A stretch of 64,000 nucleotides of DNA from JAIBBD01 sp041390685 (GTDB lineage: Bacteria > Chloroflexota > Dehalococcoidia > UBA2979): NCBI GenBank assembly GCA_041390685.1, contig JAWKPL010000001.1, positions 868,001 to 932,000 of the forward strand. Direction: 5' to 3'. Under the pieces are notes generated by a model, which worked only from the letters and a program-made list of their open reading frames with translations, did no database searches and had not been told where the DNA came from. Position 1 is the stretch's first letter. The number at the start of each line of letters is the position of its first letter. Positions 1 to 8,678 of the stretch are shown piece after piece. A program made the position numbers and the translations under genes.

Positions 1-1370
1 TGACCTTCACCGCCGCGGGAAGCGACGAGGGATCCGGGATCGCGTACTGCGACCCGCCGGAAACCTACAACGGGCCTCACTCCTCGGCGGCGTCCGTCGA
101 GATGGCGTGCGTCGACAACGCCGGCAACGTCGGGACGGCGAGCCTGGACTTCGAGTACGTCGACGGCACTCCGCCGGTGATCAGCTTCCTGCTCTCCCCG
201 GACCTACCGGAGAGCGGCTGGTACACCTCGGACGTGGTGCTCGCGTGGACGGTCGTGGAGGCCGAGTCTCCCGAAACGCTCGTGCTCACCGGGTGCACCG
301 ACGAGCACGTGACCGTCGACCGCGGCCTCACCACCTACACTTGTGCCGCCTTGAGCGCCGGCGGCGCGGCGAGCGTCGTCGAGGTCGAGTTCGGACGCGA
401 CTCGACGCGGCCGGTCATCGAGGCTGTGATCGAGGGCACCCAGGGGACCGGCGCTTGGTTCACCAGCGAAGTGGAGGTCTCGTTCAGCTGCAGCGACGCA
501 GGATCCGGCGTCGCCCTCGACACCCTCGCGGGCGCCATGCTTACCGAGGAGGGCGCGGATCAGTCCGTCACCAGCACCGGCAGCTGTGTCGACCGCGCGG
601 GCAACGCTGCCGACCCGTTGACCGCGAGCGGCATCGACATCGACCAGAGCGGACCGACGGCGACCATCGAAGTCGTATCAGGTACGCTCGGGCTCGACGG
701 TTGGTACACCTCGAACGTCGTGGCGCGGACAGCCGGCGCGGACGAGGTCAGCGGGTCGGTGACCTGTACGGCTGACCAGACACTGAGCACGGACTCCGCG
801 GCGCACACGTTCGCGGGCTCGTGCACGAATGCGGCGGGCCTGTCCTCAGAGGCCGAGGACCTGACCGTGAAGCGCGACGCCACAGCGCCCGCACTCTCGC
901 CCTCGCTGTCATCTACAACCGTCGACAAGGGTGACCCCCTCACGGTCGCCGCGAACGCGGTCGATGCGACGTCGGGCGTGGCGACCTCAAGCTGCGGCAC
1001 CATCGACACGAACTTCGCTGGCACATATGCCGTGACGTGCTCCGCGACGGACCGCGCCGGGAACTCCGCCAGCGGAAGCGTGAGCTATCAGGTGCTGTCG
1101 GGCGGCGGGGTCATCGTGTACGGTTTCGCGCCTCCCGGGAACGGCGGATACGGCACGTTCTCGTTCGGGGGCGGGACGTTCGAGGAGCTGCTGGTGGCGA
1201 CCGGGTGCCCCCGCGCGACCTCGGTCCTCTTCTACAACAAGCAGGACGGGCGCTTTGCCGTGTGGATCCCGGGCGCGCAGGTCGGCGTGGTGAACGAAGA
1301 GTTCCTCGCGCTCTTTCCCGGCACGCCGCCCCTTCCTGACGGGGCGATCTTCACGGCAAGATGCGTGTGA
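1..1370 (+). CDS. Secreted surface protein with Ig-like repeats, 5' end outside window
   Basis: The reading frame is open from the first bases, so the N-terminus is missing. At least three repeats are visible, each with a GWYTS or similar motif (GWYTSDV, AWFTSEV, GWYTSNV) followed by paired cysteines, as in bacterial Ig-like cell-surface repeats. An HYR-like repeat comes next (SCGTIDT ... YAVTCSATDRAGN). The last ~85 residues form a separate domain with FGGG, EELL, GCP, a PG turn and a terminal RCV. That domain recurs in the secreted protein at 60633-61436. Likely exported and adhesive or structural; no catalytic motif was seen. The gene is followed by an unrelated acetyltransferase 36 nt downstream. 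Confidence 0.8.
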   Translation, partial: TFTAAGSDEGSGIAYCDPPETYNGPHSSAASVEMACVDNAGNVGTASLDFEYVDGTPPVISFLLSPDLPESGWYTSDVVLAWTVVEAESPETLVLTGCTDEHVTVDRGLTTYTCAALSAGGAASVVEVEFGRDSTRPVIEAVIEGTQGTGAWFTSEVEVSFSCSDAGSGVALDTLAGAMLTEEGADQSVTSTGSCVDRAGNAADPLTASGIDIDQSGPTATIEVVSGTLGLDGWYTSNVVARTAGADEVSGSVTCTADQTLSTDSAAHTFAGSCTNAAGLSSEAEDLTVKRDATAPALSPSLSSTTVDKGDPLTVAANAVDATSGVATSSCGTIDTNFAGTYAVTCSATDRAGNSASGSVSYQVLSGGGVIVYGFAPPGNGGYGTFSFGGGTFEELLVATGCPRATSVLFYNKQDGRFAVWIPGAQVGVVNEEFLALFPGTPPLPDGAIFTARCV

Positions 1371-1406
1371 AGCCGGACGCCACCTCGCCCCGAGGAGCAG
1401 CCACCG

Positions 1407-1901
1407 ATGCCACTGCGCCCCGCCACCGAGGCGGATCTCGCCACCGTGATCGAGCTCATCCACGCGCTCGCGGAGTACGAGCGTGAGCCGGACGCGGTGC
1501 GGCTCGACCCCGAGGAGCTGAGCCGCCACTTGTTCGGCCCGCGTCCCTACGCCGAGGTCCTGCTGGCGGAAACCGAGTCCGGCGAGAACACGGGCTTTGC
1601 GCTCTTCTTTCACAACTTCAGCACGTGGGAGGGAAAGCCGGGGATTCACCTCGAAGACCTCTTCGTCCGTCCCGAGTTTCGCGCGCAGGGGTACGGGCGG
1701 GCGCTGCTCGCGGCGGTCGCGAGGATCGCGGTGGAACGTGGCTGTGCCCGACTGGAATGGGCGGTACTCGACTGGAACGAACCGGCGATCGGGTTCTACC
1801 GGCGGCTTGGCGCGTCCGCGCTCGATAAGTGGACGACGTACAGAGTCGAAGGCACGCCCCTGGAGGCCCTCGCGGCCGTAGCAGCCGAGGAGCGTGCGTA
1901 A
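1407..1901 (+). CDS. GNAT acetyltransferase, diamine/polyamine type
   Basis: A 164-residue protein with a complete GNAT fold. It starts MPLRPATEADL, has the strand-4 region LEDLFVRPEFRAQGYGR (acetyl-CoA binding R/Q-x-x-G-x-G/A) at about residues 89-105, and carries WNEPAIGFYRRLGA near the C-terminus. The segment FFHNFSTWEGKPG is typical of spermidine/spermine N1-acetyltransferase relatives, so a polyamine or small amine substrate is likely but unproven. The start ATG follows GAGGAGC. Its stop overlaps the start of the next gene. Confidence 0.85.
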   Translation: MPLRPATEADLATVIELIHALAEYEREPDAVRLDPEELSRHLFGPRPYAEVLLAETESGENTGFALFFHNFSTWEGKPGIHLEDLFVRPEFRAQGYGRALLAAVARIAVERGCARLEWAVLDWNEPAIGFYRRLGASALDKWTTYRVEGTPLEALAAVAAEERA

Positions 1902-2340
1902 CGTGACGTTCGAGGAGTACCTCGAGGGCCTGCCGGAGGAGCGCCGCGCGATGGTGGCGGCGGTGCGTCGGATCGTCGTCGATCGCCTCCCAGACGGTTA
2001 TGTCGAATCGATCACGCCCGCGTTGGTGACGTATGACGTCCCCCTCGAGCGGTACGCGGACACGTACAACGGGAAGCCCCTGAACTACGTCGCGCTCGCG
2101 CCGCAGAAACGGTACGTCTCGCTCTACCTCATGGGCCTGTACGGGCAACCCGAACAGGCTGCGGAGTTCGAGCGCGCCTATCGAGCCACCGGAAAGCGCT
2201 ACGACGTGGGGAAGTCGTGCGTCCGCTTCCGGCGGCTCGACGACCTCCCGCTCGATCTCATCGGGGACGCCGTCGCGGCGCTGGACGTCGATGGCTTCGT
2301 GGCGCTCGCCGAGGCCGCGAAGCGTCCACGCAGAAAGTAG
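1894..2340 (+). CDS. DUF1801-type small protein
   Basis: A 148-residue cytoplasmic protein beginning with GTG, preceded by a GAGGAG element inside the end of the acetyltransferase gene (8-nt overlap). The pattern YL-x-x-LPEERR, then YNGKPLNYVALAPQKRYVS and a KSCVRFRRLDDLP segment, matches the DUF1801/YdhG-like fold, whose function is poorly defined. Probably co-translated with the upstream GNAT gene. No catalytic residues can be assigned. Confidence 0.7.
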   Translation: MRNVTFEEYLEGLPEERRAMVAAVRRIVVDRLPDGYVESITPALVTYDVPLERYADTYNGKPLNYVALAPQKRYVSLYLMGLYGQPEQAAEFERAYRATGKRYDVGKSCVRFRRLDDLPLDLIGDAVAALDVDGFVALAEAAKRPRRK

Positions 2341-2349
2341 ACCGCCGCG

Positions 2350-2787
2350 ATGCAGACACTCGATGACATCACGAACCCACTTGGGACCACCGCTACGCTG
2401 AAGCGAGCGACCGAGACGGTCATTCGGCTGGCCCTCACCGCGGGCGACTCGGGAATCTCGAGCCTGCTGCTCCTCCGGGGGCTGGTCGGGGACCGGCACA
2501 GCGAGGCCGCGCAGGCCCTCGAGGCACTGGGGGTGACGCTGCCGCCCGCCGAGCCCTCTGGGGTGCCTCCCGCTCGCAGGCGCGACGTGGCAATGACCGG
2601 ATTCAGCCGTCCGGCGTCGCAGGCGCAGGGACTGGGCAGTCAAGCCGCTCGCGACGCGGGCCGACCGACCTCGACCGGCGACGTCGCAGCGGCGCTACTC
2701 GAGTCTGATGAGGAGTTGCGACCACTGCTCGGTGCCTCGCCGGCGGATTACCGCGCGGCGCTCGGCGGGGTCGCGCGAGAAGAGTAG
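2350..2787 (+). CDS. Hypothetical protein, possibly degenerate Clp-N-like repeats
   Basis: A 145-residue acidic protein, not confidently recognised. Two stretches resemble each other: residues ~17-60 (helical, with SGISSLLLLRGLVGD then ALEALGV) and ~95-140 (STGDVAAALLESDEE then LLGASPADYRAAL). The pattern of a helical pair leading to an A-L-x-x-LGV stretch recalls Clp N-terminal repeats, but no AAA domain is attached. It starts 9 nt after the DUF1801 gene and converges on gmk. The Clp-N comparison is inference only. Confidence 0.55.
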   Translation: MQTLDDITNPLGTTATLKRATETVIRLALTAGDSGISSLLLLRGLVGDRHSEAAQALEALGVTLPPAEPSGVPPARRRDVAMTGFSRPASQAQGLGSQAARDAGRPTSTGDVAAALLESDEELRPLLGASPADYRAALGGVAREE

Positions 2788-3393
2788 TCAGCGGGCGCAG
2801 GCGACCGCGGCGCGCGTGCGCTGCCGCTCCCCTTCAACGATCGCCAGGACGCGGTCAATCGTGCGGTCGAGGTCACCGTTCGAATTGACGACGACGTGGT
2901 CAAACAGGTCGCGCCGCCCCAGCTCGCGCGCGGCAGCGGCGATGCGCCGCTCCAGGTCCGCCTGATCGTGCGCCTCGCCGCGCTCCCGCAGCCGCCGCTC
3001 GAGGTGCTCGAAGCTGTCAGGAACCAGCATGATGTAGATGGCCGAGGGCAGCAGCTTGCGCAGGGACTCGACGCCTTGCACGTCGACACGGACGACCGCG
3101 TCGCCTGCGTCAAGTGCTCGATCAAGCTGCGCGCGCGGAACGCCGTACATGTTCCCGTAGATGTTCGCGTACTCGAGCATGTCGCCGGCCTCGACGTGGC
3201 GAGCGAACTCCTCGACGGTCGCGAAGATGTACTCGCGGCCATCGAGCTCGCCCTCGCGCGGCGGGCGCGTCGTCATCGTGACTGGCCGGGCCAGTTCGGG
3301 ATGCTCCGCCAGCAGGCGGTCGACGAGCGCATCCTTGCCGACCCCTGAGGGGCCGGAGATGACGACGACGAAGTGCGGAGCGTCCTCGGCCAA
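2788..3393 (-). CDS. gmk: Guanylate kinase
   Basis: ATP:GMP phosphotransferase (GMP to GDP), 201 residues, the usual length. The P-loop GPSGVGKD is at residues ~14-21, the GMP-binding region TTRPPREGE-x-DGREY follows, and the lid carries RLRERGEAHDQADLERRI. It is encoded 3 nt downstream of remA on the same strand, a common gmk neighbourhood. It converges with the small gene ending at 2787 with no intergenic gap. Confidence 0.97.
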   Translation of the reverse strand: MAEDAPHFVVVISGPSGVGKDALVDRLLAEHPELARPVTMTTRPPREGELDGREYIFATVEEFARHVEAGDMLEYANIYGNMYGVPRAQLDRALDAGDAVVRVDVQGVESLRKLLPSAIYIMLVPDSFEHLERRLRERGEAHDQADLERRIAAAARELGRRDLFDHVVVNSNGDLDRTIDRVLAIVEGERQRTRAAVACAR

Positions 3394-3396
3394 GGG

Positions 3397-3657
3397 CTAG
3401 TTGCCGTCTACGTTGCGCAGGGCGCCCACCCGTCCGGCGAACGTCTCGGGAGTGATCGCGAGCAGGGCGACCCAGTCGTTGTCGAGGACAACGACGGCCT
3501 TCGTGCGGCGACCGCTCGTGAGGTCGATGATGTGCCGCTCTTCCTTTCCACGCTGGATCATCCGCTTGACCGGCGCCGATGCCGGGGTAGCCACGGCGAC
3601 GACGCGGTTCAGCGCAAGGTGGTTTTCGAATCCGACGTGGATGAGTTCGGTGGTCAT
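3397..3657 (-). CDS. remA: RemA-like DUF370 regulatory protein
   Basis: An 86-residue protein opening MTTELIHVGFENHLALNRVVAV with a conserved core HIIDLTSGRRTKAVVVLDND. This is the DUF370/RemA signature. In Bacillus RemA is a DNA-binding activator of matrix genes, and remA is commonly found directly upstream of gmk, as here. Its DNA targets in this organism cannot be told from the window. Confidence 0.9.
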   Translation of the reverse strand: MTTELIHVGFENHLALNRVVAVATPASAPVKRMIQRGKEERHIIDLTSGRRTKAVVVLDNDWVALLAITPETFAGRVGALRNVDGN

Positions 3658-3667
3658 TGGCTCTTCC

Positions 3668-4999
3668 TCAACGAGTTACGGCATCCTCCGCTGCCTCGAG
3701 ACGTGCTAGTTCCTCCCAGAATTCAGGATACGACACCTCAACAGCCCCTCCGTCAACAATCGTCGTCACGCCGTCCGCCAGCAGGCCGGCCGCCGCTCCG
3801 AGCATCGCGAGGCGGTGGTCGCCGCGGGAATCAGCGGTACCCGCGTGCAGCCTCGCGCCGCCACGGACGAGCATGCCGTCCGGGCGCTCCTCGATGGTCA
3901 CGCCGAAAGCGCGGAGCACCGCCGCAGTCGACGCGACGCGGTCGGACTCCTTGACCCGAAGCTCCTCGGCATCGCGAATCAGCGTCTCGCCGGCGGCGAA
4001 CGCGCCGGCCAGCGCGACGAGCGGCAATTCGTCGATGGCGCGGGGGACGAGGTCGCCTCCCACCTCAATACCGCGCAGGGCCGCAGAACGGACCCGCAGG
4101 TCCGCCACGGGCTCGCCGCCGGTCACCCGCTGGTCGACGAGCGTGATGTCAGCGCCCATGGACGTCAGGATGTCGAGCAGCCCCGTCCGGGTCTGGTTGA
4201 TGCTAACGTTGGTGAGAAGCAGATCGGCATCCGGGTGCAGCGTGGCCGCCACCATCCACACCGCGGCGGTGCTGATGTCGCCGGGCACCACAACGTCGAC
4301 GGCACGGAGGTCGCCCGACGGCGGCGTGACGGTCACCGCATGGCGGCCGCGCTCATCGGAGGTCGCGACCTGCGCGCCCATCGCCGCCAGCATCCGCTCG
4401 GTATGGTCGCGCGACTGCGATGGCTCGGACACAGTGGTCGAACCCTCGGCGGCGAGGCCGGCGAGGAGCAGCGCAGACTTCACCTGGGCAGACGCGACCG
4501 GCGTCTCGATGCGCTGGCCGCCTCGCAACGGTCCGCCGCGGACGACGATCGGAGGCAGAGTCCCGTCGGCTCGTGCTGTGATGTCAGCACCCAGACCGGC
4601 CAGCGGCCGGACGACCCTCGCCATGGGGCGACGGCGAAGCGAGCCGTCCCCCGTGAGGATGGACAGCATCGGCAGACCGGACACGAGGCCCGTCAGCAGG
4701 CGGATGGTGGTACCGGAGTTCCCGCAATCGAGGACGTTGTCGGCCTCCCGGAGCCCCGCCCGGCCGCGGCCGTGCACGATCAGCACGCCACCGCCGAGGT
4801 CCTCGATGCCGGCGCCGAGGGCACGCATGCACTCGAGCGTCGACCGCGTGTCGGCGGCGTCGAGGAAGCCCTCGATCCGCGCATCTCCCGTCGCGACCGA
4901 GTTGAACATGATCGCGCGATGCGTGATCGACTTGTCGCCCGGGATCGCGATCTCACCCCGGATGCGAGCGGGGCGGCCGACGCGCATGGTGTCGGTCAT
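3668..4999 (-). CDS. aroA: 3-phosphoshikimate 1-carboxyvinyltransferase (EPSP synthase)
   Basis: Shikimate pathway enzyme joining shikimate-3-phosphate and PEP; 443 residues. The PEP/S3P-binding motif PGDKSITHRA is at ~20-29, then NSGTTIRLLTG, the catalytic segment around RVKESDRVASTA, and GDHRLAMLGAAAG near the C-terminus. The whole length matches the family. Its start overlaps the 3' end of tyrA by 4 nt, so the two aromatic amino-acid genes are translationally coupled. Confidence 0.97.
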   Translation of the reverse strand: MTDTMRVGRPARIRGEIAIPGDKSITHRAIMFNSVATGDARIEGFLDAADTRSTLECMRALGAGIEDLGGGVLIVHGRGRAGLREADNVLDCGNSGTTIRLLTGLVSGLPMLSILTGDGSLRRRPMARVVRPLAGLGADITARADGTLPPIVVRGGPLRGGQRIETPVASAQVKSALLLAGLAAEGSTTVSEPSQSRDHTERMLAAMGAQVATSDERGRHAVTVTPPSGDLRAVDVVVPGDISTAAVWMVAATLHPDADLLLTNVSINQTRTGLLDILTSMGADITLVDQRVTGGEPVADLRVRSAALRGIEVGGDLVPRAIDELPLVALAGAFAAGETLIRDAEELRVKESDRVASTAAVLRAFGVTIEERPDGMLVRGGARLHAGTADSRGDHRLAMLGAAAGLLADGVTTIVDGGAVEVSYPEFWEELARLEAAEDAVTR

Positions 5000-6027
5000 T
5001 CGCCGCGGCCTCCGGAGCGTGCGCGGCGCTCAGCCTCGGCGAGCCGCTCATCGGCGCGGCGGGACAGCTCCCGGGCGCGGTCGGCCATCGTCCCGCCGAG
5101 GAGGAGGTCCATCATGCTCGACTCCGGCACGGCGGCCCAGTGCGCCTCGTCAATCTCCTTTCGCCCAACAGCGCCGCTCATGAACGCCCCGTGCTCGAGG
5201 CTCGTCTGCGCGAACAGCCGGAACAGCTCCTGCTCACCCTCGACATCCGCGACCTGACGCTGCAGGCCGCGGAGCGTCTCGATGTAGCGCTCAATCCAGT
5301 GGACGAGCTGGATGCGGTTCGTGATCGCGATGTCGTGCGCCATCGCCGGATCGGTGCCCGCGAGGCGGGACGTGTCGCGAAAGCCACCGGCGGCGAGCGC
5401 TGACAGCTCTGGCCACGCTTCCGAGTCCCGGTCGAGCCGGAAGAGCGCCGTGGCCACCATCAGCGGGAGGTGGGAGATCGCCGCGACGTATGCGTCATGC
5501 TCTTCGGCGTCGAGGAACATCGGGCGGGCGCCCATGGTATGGGCGAGGCCGGTGACGACGTCCACGGCATCCTCAGCGGCGTCGCCGGAAGGCACCACCG
5601 CCCAGCGCGCGCCCTCGAAGAGCGCGGCCTCGGCGGCCCCGGGCCCAGACTCCGTCTTTCCGGCCATGGGGTGCCCGCCGATGAACGACGCCTGCGGCGG
5701 GAGCAACTCACGCGCCCAGCGCATGACCTCTGCCTTGGTCGAGCCGGTATCTGTCACGATCACGCCGGGTTCGAGCGCAGAAGCCACTTCCTCCATCAGC
5801 TCGCGGATCGCGAGGATGGGCGCGGCGAGGATGACGAGGCCGGCGCCAGTGACCGCCTCCCGAGGGGAGCGCATCGCGCGGTCGACGGCCTTCGATCGCT
5901 CGGCCGCCTGCGCATGCTCACGGTAGGCATCGAAGCCCACGACCTCGAGCTGGTCACGGCTCGCCTTCAGCCGCAAGCCGATGGAAGCGCCGATGAGGCC
6001 TGTGCCGAGGATGGCGACCCGTGGCAT
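4996..6027 (-). CDS. tyrA: Prephenate dehydrogenase
   Basis: NAD-dependent oxidative decarboxylation of prephenate (or arogenate) for tyrosine synthesis. The Rossmann motif ILGTGLIGASIGL is at residues ~5-17. TDTGSTK, the active-site segment FIGGHPMAGKTESG, and SHLPLMVATALF are all conserved family elements. The ATG at 6027 was chosen because GAGAGGGG lies 8 nt upstream; an in-frame GTG at 6036 would sit directly on that element. The coding sequence overlaps aroA by 4 nt. No ACT domain is evident. Confidence 0.93.
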   Translation of the reverse strand: MPRVAILGTGLIGASIGLRLKASRDQLEVVGFDAYREHAQAAERSKAVDRAMRSPREAVTGAGLVILAAPILAIRELMEEVASALEPGVIVTDTGSTKAEVMRWARELLPPQASFIGGHPMAGKTESGPGAAEAALFEGARWAVVPSGDAAEDAVDVVTGLAHTMGARPMFLDAEEHDAYVAAISHLPLMVATALFRLDRDSEAWPELSALAAGGFRDTSRLAGTDPAMAHDIAITNRIQLVHWIERYIETLRGLQRQVADVEGEQELFRLFAQTSLEHGAFMSGAVGRKEIDEAHWAAVPESSMMDLLLGGTMADRARELSRRADERLAEAERRARSGGRGE

Positions 6028-6090
6028 CTCACACACCCCTCTCGCGTATTCGATCAGTGTATCCGAGGCGGTTGGGTGTGCGGATGACGC

Positions 6091-6609
6091 TCAGCACGCC
6101 CCATCGGCGGCGATCAGCGCCCGTAGCTCCTCGTCAGCGCCCGCGTCCAGGTCCTTGTGCCGGCGCACGAGGTCGACGACGCGCGGGTTGGCGCCAGCCT
6201 GCTGGAGCCGGTCCGCGCCCAACCGGGCGTGATGCTCGAGCCGCCACAACGCGCGCCGCCACCGAGGCCCGTGCTCGCGCTCAAGCGAACGACGGAACCG
6301 CGTCGAGACGGCCCCCAGCAATACGAACGCCACGCGATCTGACACGGCGAGCGGCCCCTTGCCGACGTCGTGCAGGAGCGCCGCCACGAGCAGGTCAGTC
6401 GACGGATGAGCACCGTCCGCGACTCGCTGCCGCTCAAGCCACGCCACCATGTCCATCGAGTGACGTCGGTCACGACCCTGCATGGCCACGAAGAGGAGCC
6501 GCTCCCGCTCGCTCAGGAGCGCGCAGACGCGTGACACCTCGTCAGGGCGGAGCGCCCATCGGAAGCCCCGGAAAAACTGGCCAGAGCGGTAGGCAGCGCT
6601 ATGCCACAC
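6091..6609 (-). CDS. HD-domain phosphohydrolase-like protein
   Basis: A 172-residue protein with an HD metal-binding core: RRHSMDMVAWL at ~47-57 and LLHDVGKG at ~82-89, followed by EHHARLGADRL and RRHKD. These histidines and the HD pair are the metal ligands of the HD superfamily. The first residues overlap the end of the M50 protease gene by 11 nt, so it probably belongs to the same operon. The substrate is unknown; a nucleotide or phosphate ester is the family expectation. Confidence 0.8.
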   Translation of the reverse strand: MWHSAAYRSGQFFRGFRWALRPDEVSRVCALLSERERLLFVAMQGRDRRHSMDMVAWLERQRVADGAHPSTDLLVAALLHDVGKGPLAVSDRVAFVLLGAVSTRFRRSLEREHGPRWRRALWRLEHHARLGADRLQQAGANPRVVDLVRRHKDLDAGADEELRALIAADGAC

Positions 6610-7342
6610 GAAGACCGCCGCTGTCTCCCGCGAAGAGATTGAGGAGGAACTCGATGGGCGGGCCCATCACGTCGAAGAGGGGGTTGACGTTGCCGTTGGT
6701 GATGAACGGCAACATGAAGAGGATGAGCAGTACGCCGGGCCCCCACGCCTCGTACTTCCCGAGTTCGCGGCTCAGGTTCGTTGGAAGCAGTCCCACCAGG
6801 ACGCGGAAGCCGTCGAGTGGGGCGATCGGGACAAAGTTGAAGACAGCGAGGATGACGTTCAGCAAGACGATCGTGCCCAGGAACAGCCCGATCAGGTTCT
6901 CCGGAGAATCCGACCAGAGGCGAGCCCAGAACGCGGCCTCGCCCGGATTGACGAAGGGATGGAAGAACGGGACGACCCCGAGTTTGATGGGGATGCCCGC
7001 GAGGCCAGCGACGGCCAGATTCGACACCGGGCCGGCGGCGGCGATCAACACCATGCTCGACTGCGGATTGCGGGTGTTGTAGGGGTTCACCGGAACTGGC
7101 CGCGCCCAGCCGAACCCAACGAAGAGGATCATCAACGACCCGATCGGATCGAGGTGTGCCTTTGGATTAAGGGTCAGGCGCCCATATCGGCGCGGCGTTG
7201 GGTCTCCGAGCGAGTTCGCGACATAGCCATGACAGAACTCGTGGAAAGCCAGGCCGACCACGATGGACAGCAGGAAGGCGCCGATGAGGATCAGAAACGC
7301 CGAGGGCGCGTCCCCGAGCACGGACAGGTAACGCAGCAGCAC
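6599..7342 (-). CDS. Site-2 protease family (M50) membrane metallopeptidase
   Basis: A polytopic membrane protein with the zinc motif HEFCH in a first transmembrane region (VGLAFHEFCHGYVANSLGD) and the second ligand region NFVPIAPLDGFRVL near the C-terminus, both diagnostic of site-2 proteases such as YwhC/Rip. At least five hydrophobic segments are visible. No PDZ domain is present. The GTG at 7342 (reading VLLRYLSVLG) gives a normal N-terminus; a further in-frame GTG lies at 7378. Likely cleaves membrane-bound substrates; the target is unknown. Confidence 0.88.
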   Translation of the reverse strand: MLLRYLSVLGDAPSAFLILIGAFLLSIVVGLAFHEFCHGYVANSLGDPTPRRYGRLTLNPKAHLDPIGSLMILFVGFGWARPVPVNPYNTRNPQSSMVLIAAAGPVSNLAVAGLAGIPIKLGVVPFFHPFVNPGEAAFWARLWSDSPENLIGLFLGTIVLLNVILAVFNFVPIAPLDGFRVLVGLLPTNLSRELGKYEAWGPGVLLILFMLPFITNGNVNPLFDVMGPPIEFLLNLFAGDSGGLRVA

Positions 7343-7520
7343 ACGATCAGGATACGTCCCGCCGCCGGTTTGACACACCCGAAAGGCGGTTCCTATGGTG
7401 GGTGCACTCGGTGCGCTCTCCCCCAGCGCGGCGCCCGGGCCACACAGCAGGCGGTAGCGAGCTGGCGGGGCACGCTACTTCGGGGGAATGTCGTTCCCCT
7501 CGTTTGCATGGTGAGCGCAC

Positions 7521-8678
7521 ATGACCCTGCCCCGCCGTCTCGTGCTCGTGGTCCCCGTGACGGGTCTCGCCGTCGCCGTCGCCGTGGCGCTGGTAATGCT
7601 CACGCGCGAGGAGCCCGCCGCGAACGGGGGCGCCGGTGCTCCCACGTCGGACGAACGCGCGGCACTGCTGGTCGCGGAGTTCGGCACGGACGCCGACCGT
7701 GTGTTCCTGGCCAGGGCAGACGATCCTTCGGAGCGGACGCTGCTCGCGACCATTTCTCATGCGCCGGACTGGGGCATCAACCCCGGTGCCCCGGCCACGA
7801 CCGACCTCGTTGCCTACACCGTGCTCCCGCCAGGCGCGTCACCTGACCGCACCAGCCCGGCGGAGCTGTACGTGCTCGACACGTCGACCGGTGAGACACG
7901 CTTGCTCGCGGGGGACGCGGACCTCCTCACGCCACCCGTGATGGACCGGGCCGGCACAGCAGTTGCGTATCGCAGCAATGGTGACGTCGGCCTGCAGTCG
8001 CTGGTCAGCGTCGACCTCGACACGGGTGCGCGCCGCACGTTGTACCAGGTAGAGACCACGTTCGGTGTGTTCCCGGTGGGGTTCGAGGCGGACGGTCGCC
8101 TGCTGTTCGCGGCGCTTTCGCGCGCTGGCACCGAGCTGTATCGGGCCACCTCGGCCGACCAGCCCCCCGAGCTGGTGGTGCACGCCTCGGACGAGGTGGC
8201 GCGCGACTGGCAGCTGTCGCCGGACGGGGGGAGCGTCTCGTTCCTGGCTCCGGCGATCGAGAATGAGCGCGTGGTCCACCGGCTCCAGGTCGTCGATCTT
8301 ACAGACGGCACCCCGGTATCGGTGGCCACGGCACGGCCGCCCTCGGCCGTCGAGGAGTTCACGCCTGTCTGGCGGCCCGATGGGAGTGGGATCACGGTCG
8401 GGCGAGAAGCGTATCCAGACACCTCCGCCTCAGCCGTGACCTATCCGCTCGGCACGGGAACGCCCGCGTCGCTGCCTGCGCCCGCGCGCGGGTACGACGT
8501 CCCCGCAGGGTGGAGCGCGGACGGCGACTACCTCGCCGTACGTTCGTTCGACGGGGTTTCGGCGCAGGATCCGGGGACGGAGACGCTCGTCGTTGTGACG
8601 CTGGACGGCAAGCGGGTCACCGTCACCGCGTCCAGCGAGCTGCTCTTCCTCGGATGGGCGGACGGTGATGATGAGTAA
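7521..8678 (+). CDS. Membrane-anchored beta-propeller (TolB/WD40-like) protein
   Basis: A 385-residue protein with a short basic N-terminus and one hydrophobic helix (residues ~6-27), so exported and membrane-anchored. The rest carries repeated propeller blades with the pattern SPDGG-x-VSF, RPDGSGI and SADGDYLAV, typical of TolB-like six- or seven-bladed propellers. No enzymatic residues were recognised. Its last codons overlap the following lytic-transglycosylase-like gene, suggesting the two envelope proteins are made together. Confidence 0.75.
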   Translation: MTLPRRLVLVVPVTGLAVAVAVALVMLTREEPAANGGAGAPTSDERAALLVAEFGTDADRVFLARADDPSERTLLATISHAPDWGINPGAPATTDLVAYTVLPPGASPDRTSPAELYVLDTSTGETRLLAGDADLLTPPVMDRAGTAVAYRSNGDVGLQSLVSVDLDTGARRTLYQVETTFGVFPVGFEADGRLLFAALSRAGTELYRATSADQPPELVVHASDEVARDWQLSPDGGSVSFLAPAIENERVVHRLQVVDLTDGTPVSVATARPPSAVEEFTPVWRPDGSGITVGREAYPDTSASAVTYPLGTGTPASLPAPARGYDVPAGWSADGDYLAVRSFDGVSAQDPGTETLVVVTLDGKRVTVTASSELLFLGWADGDDE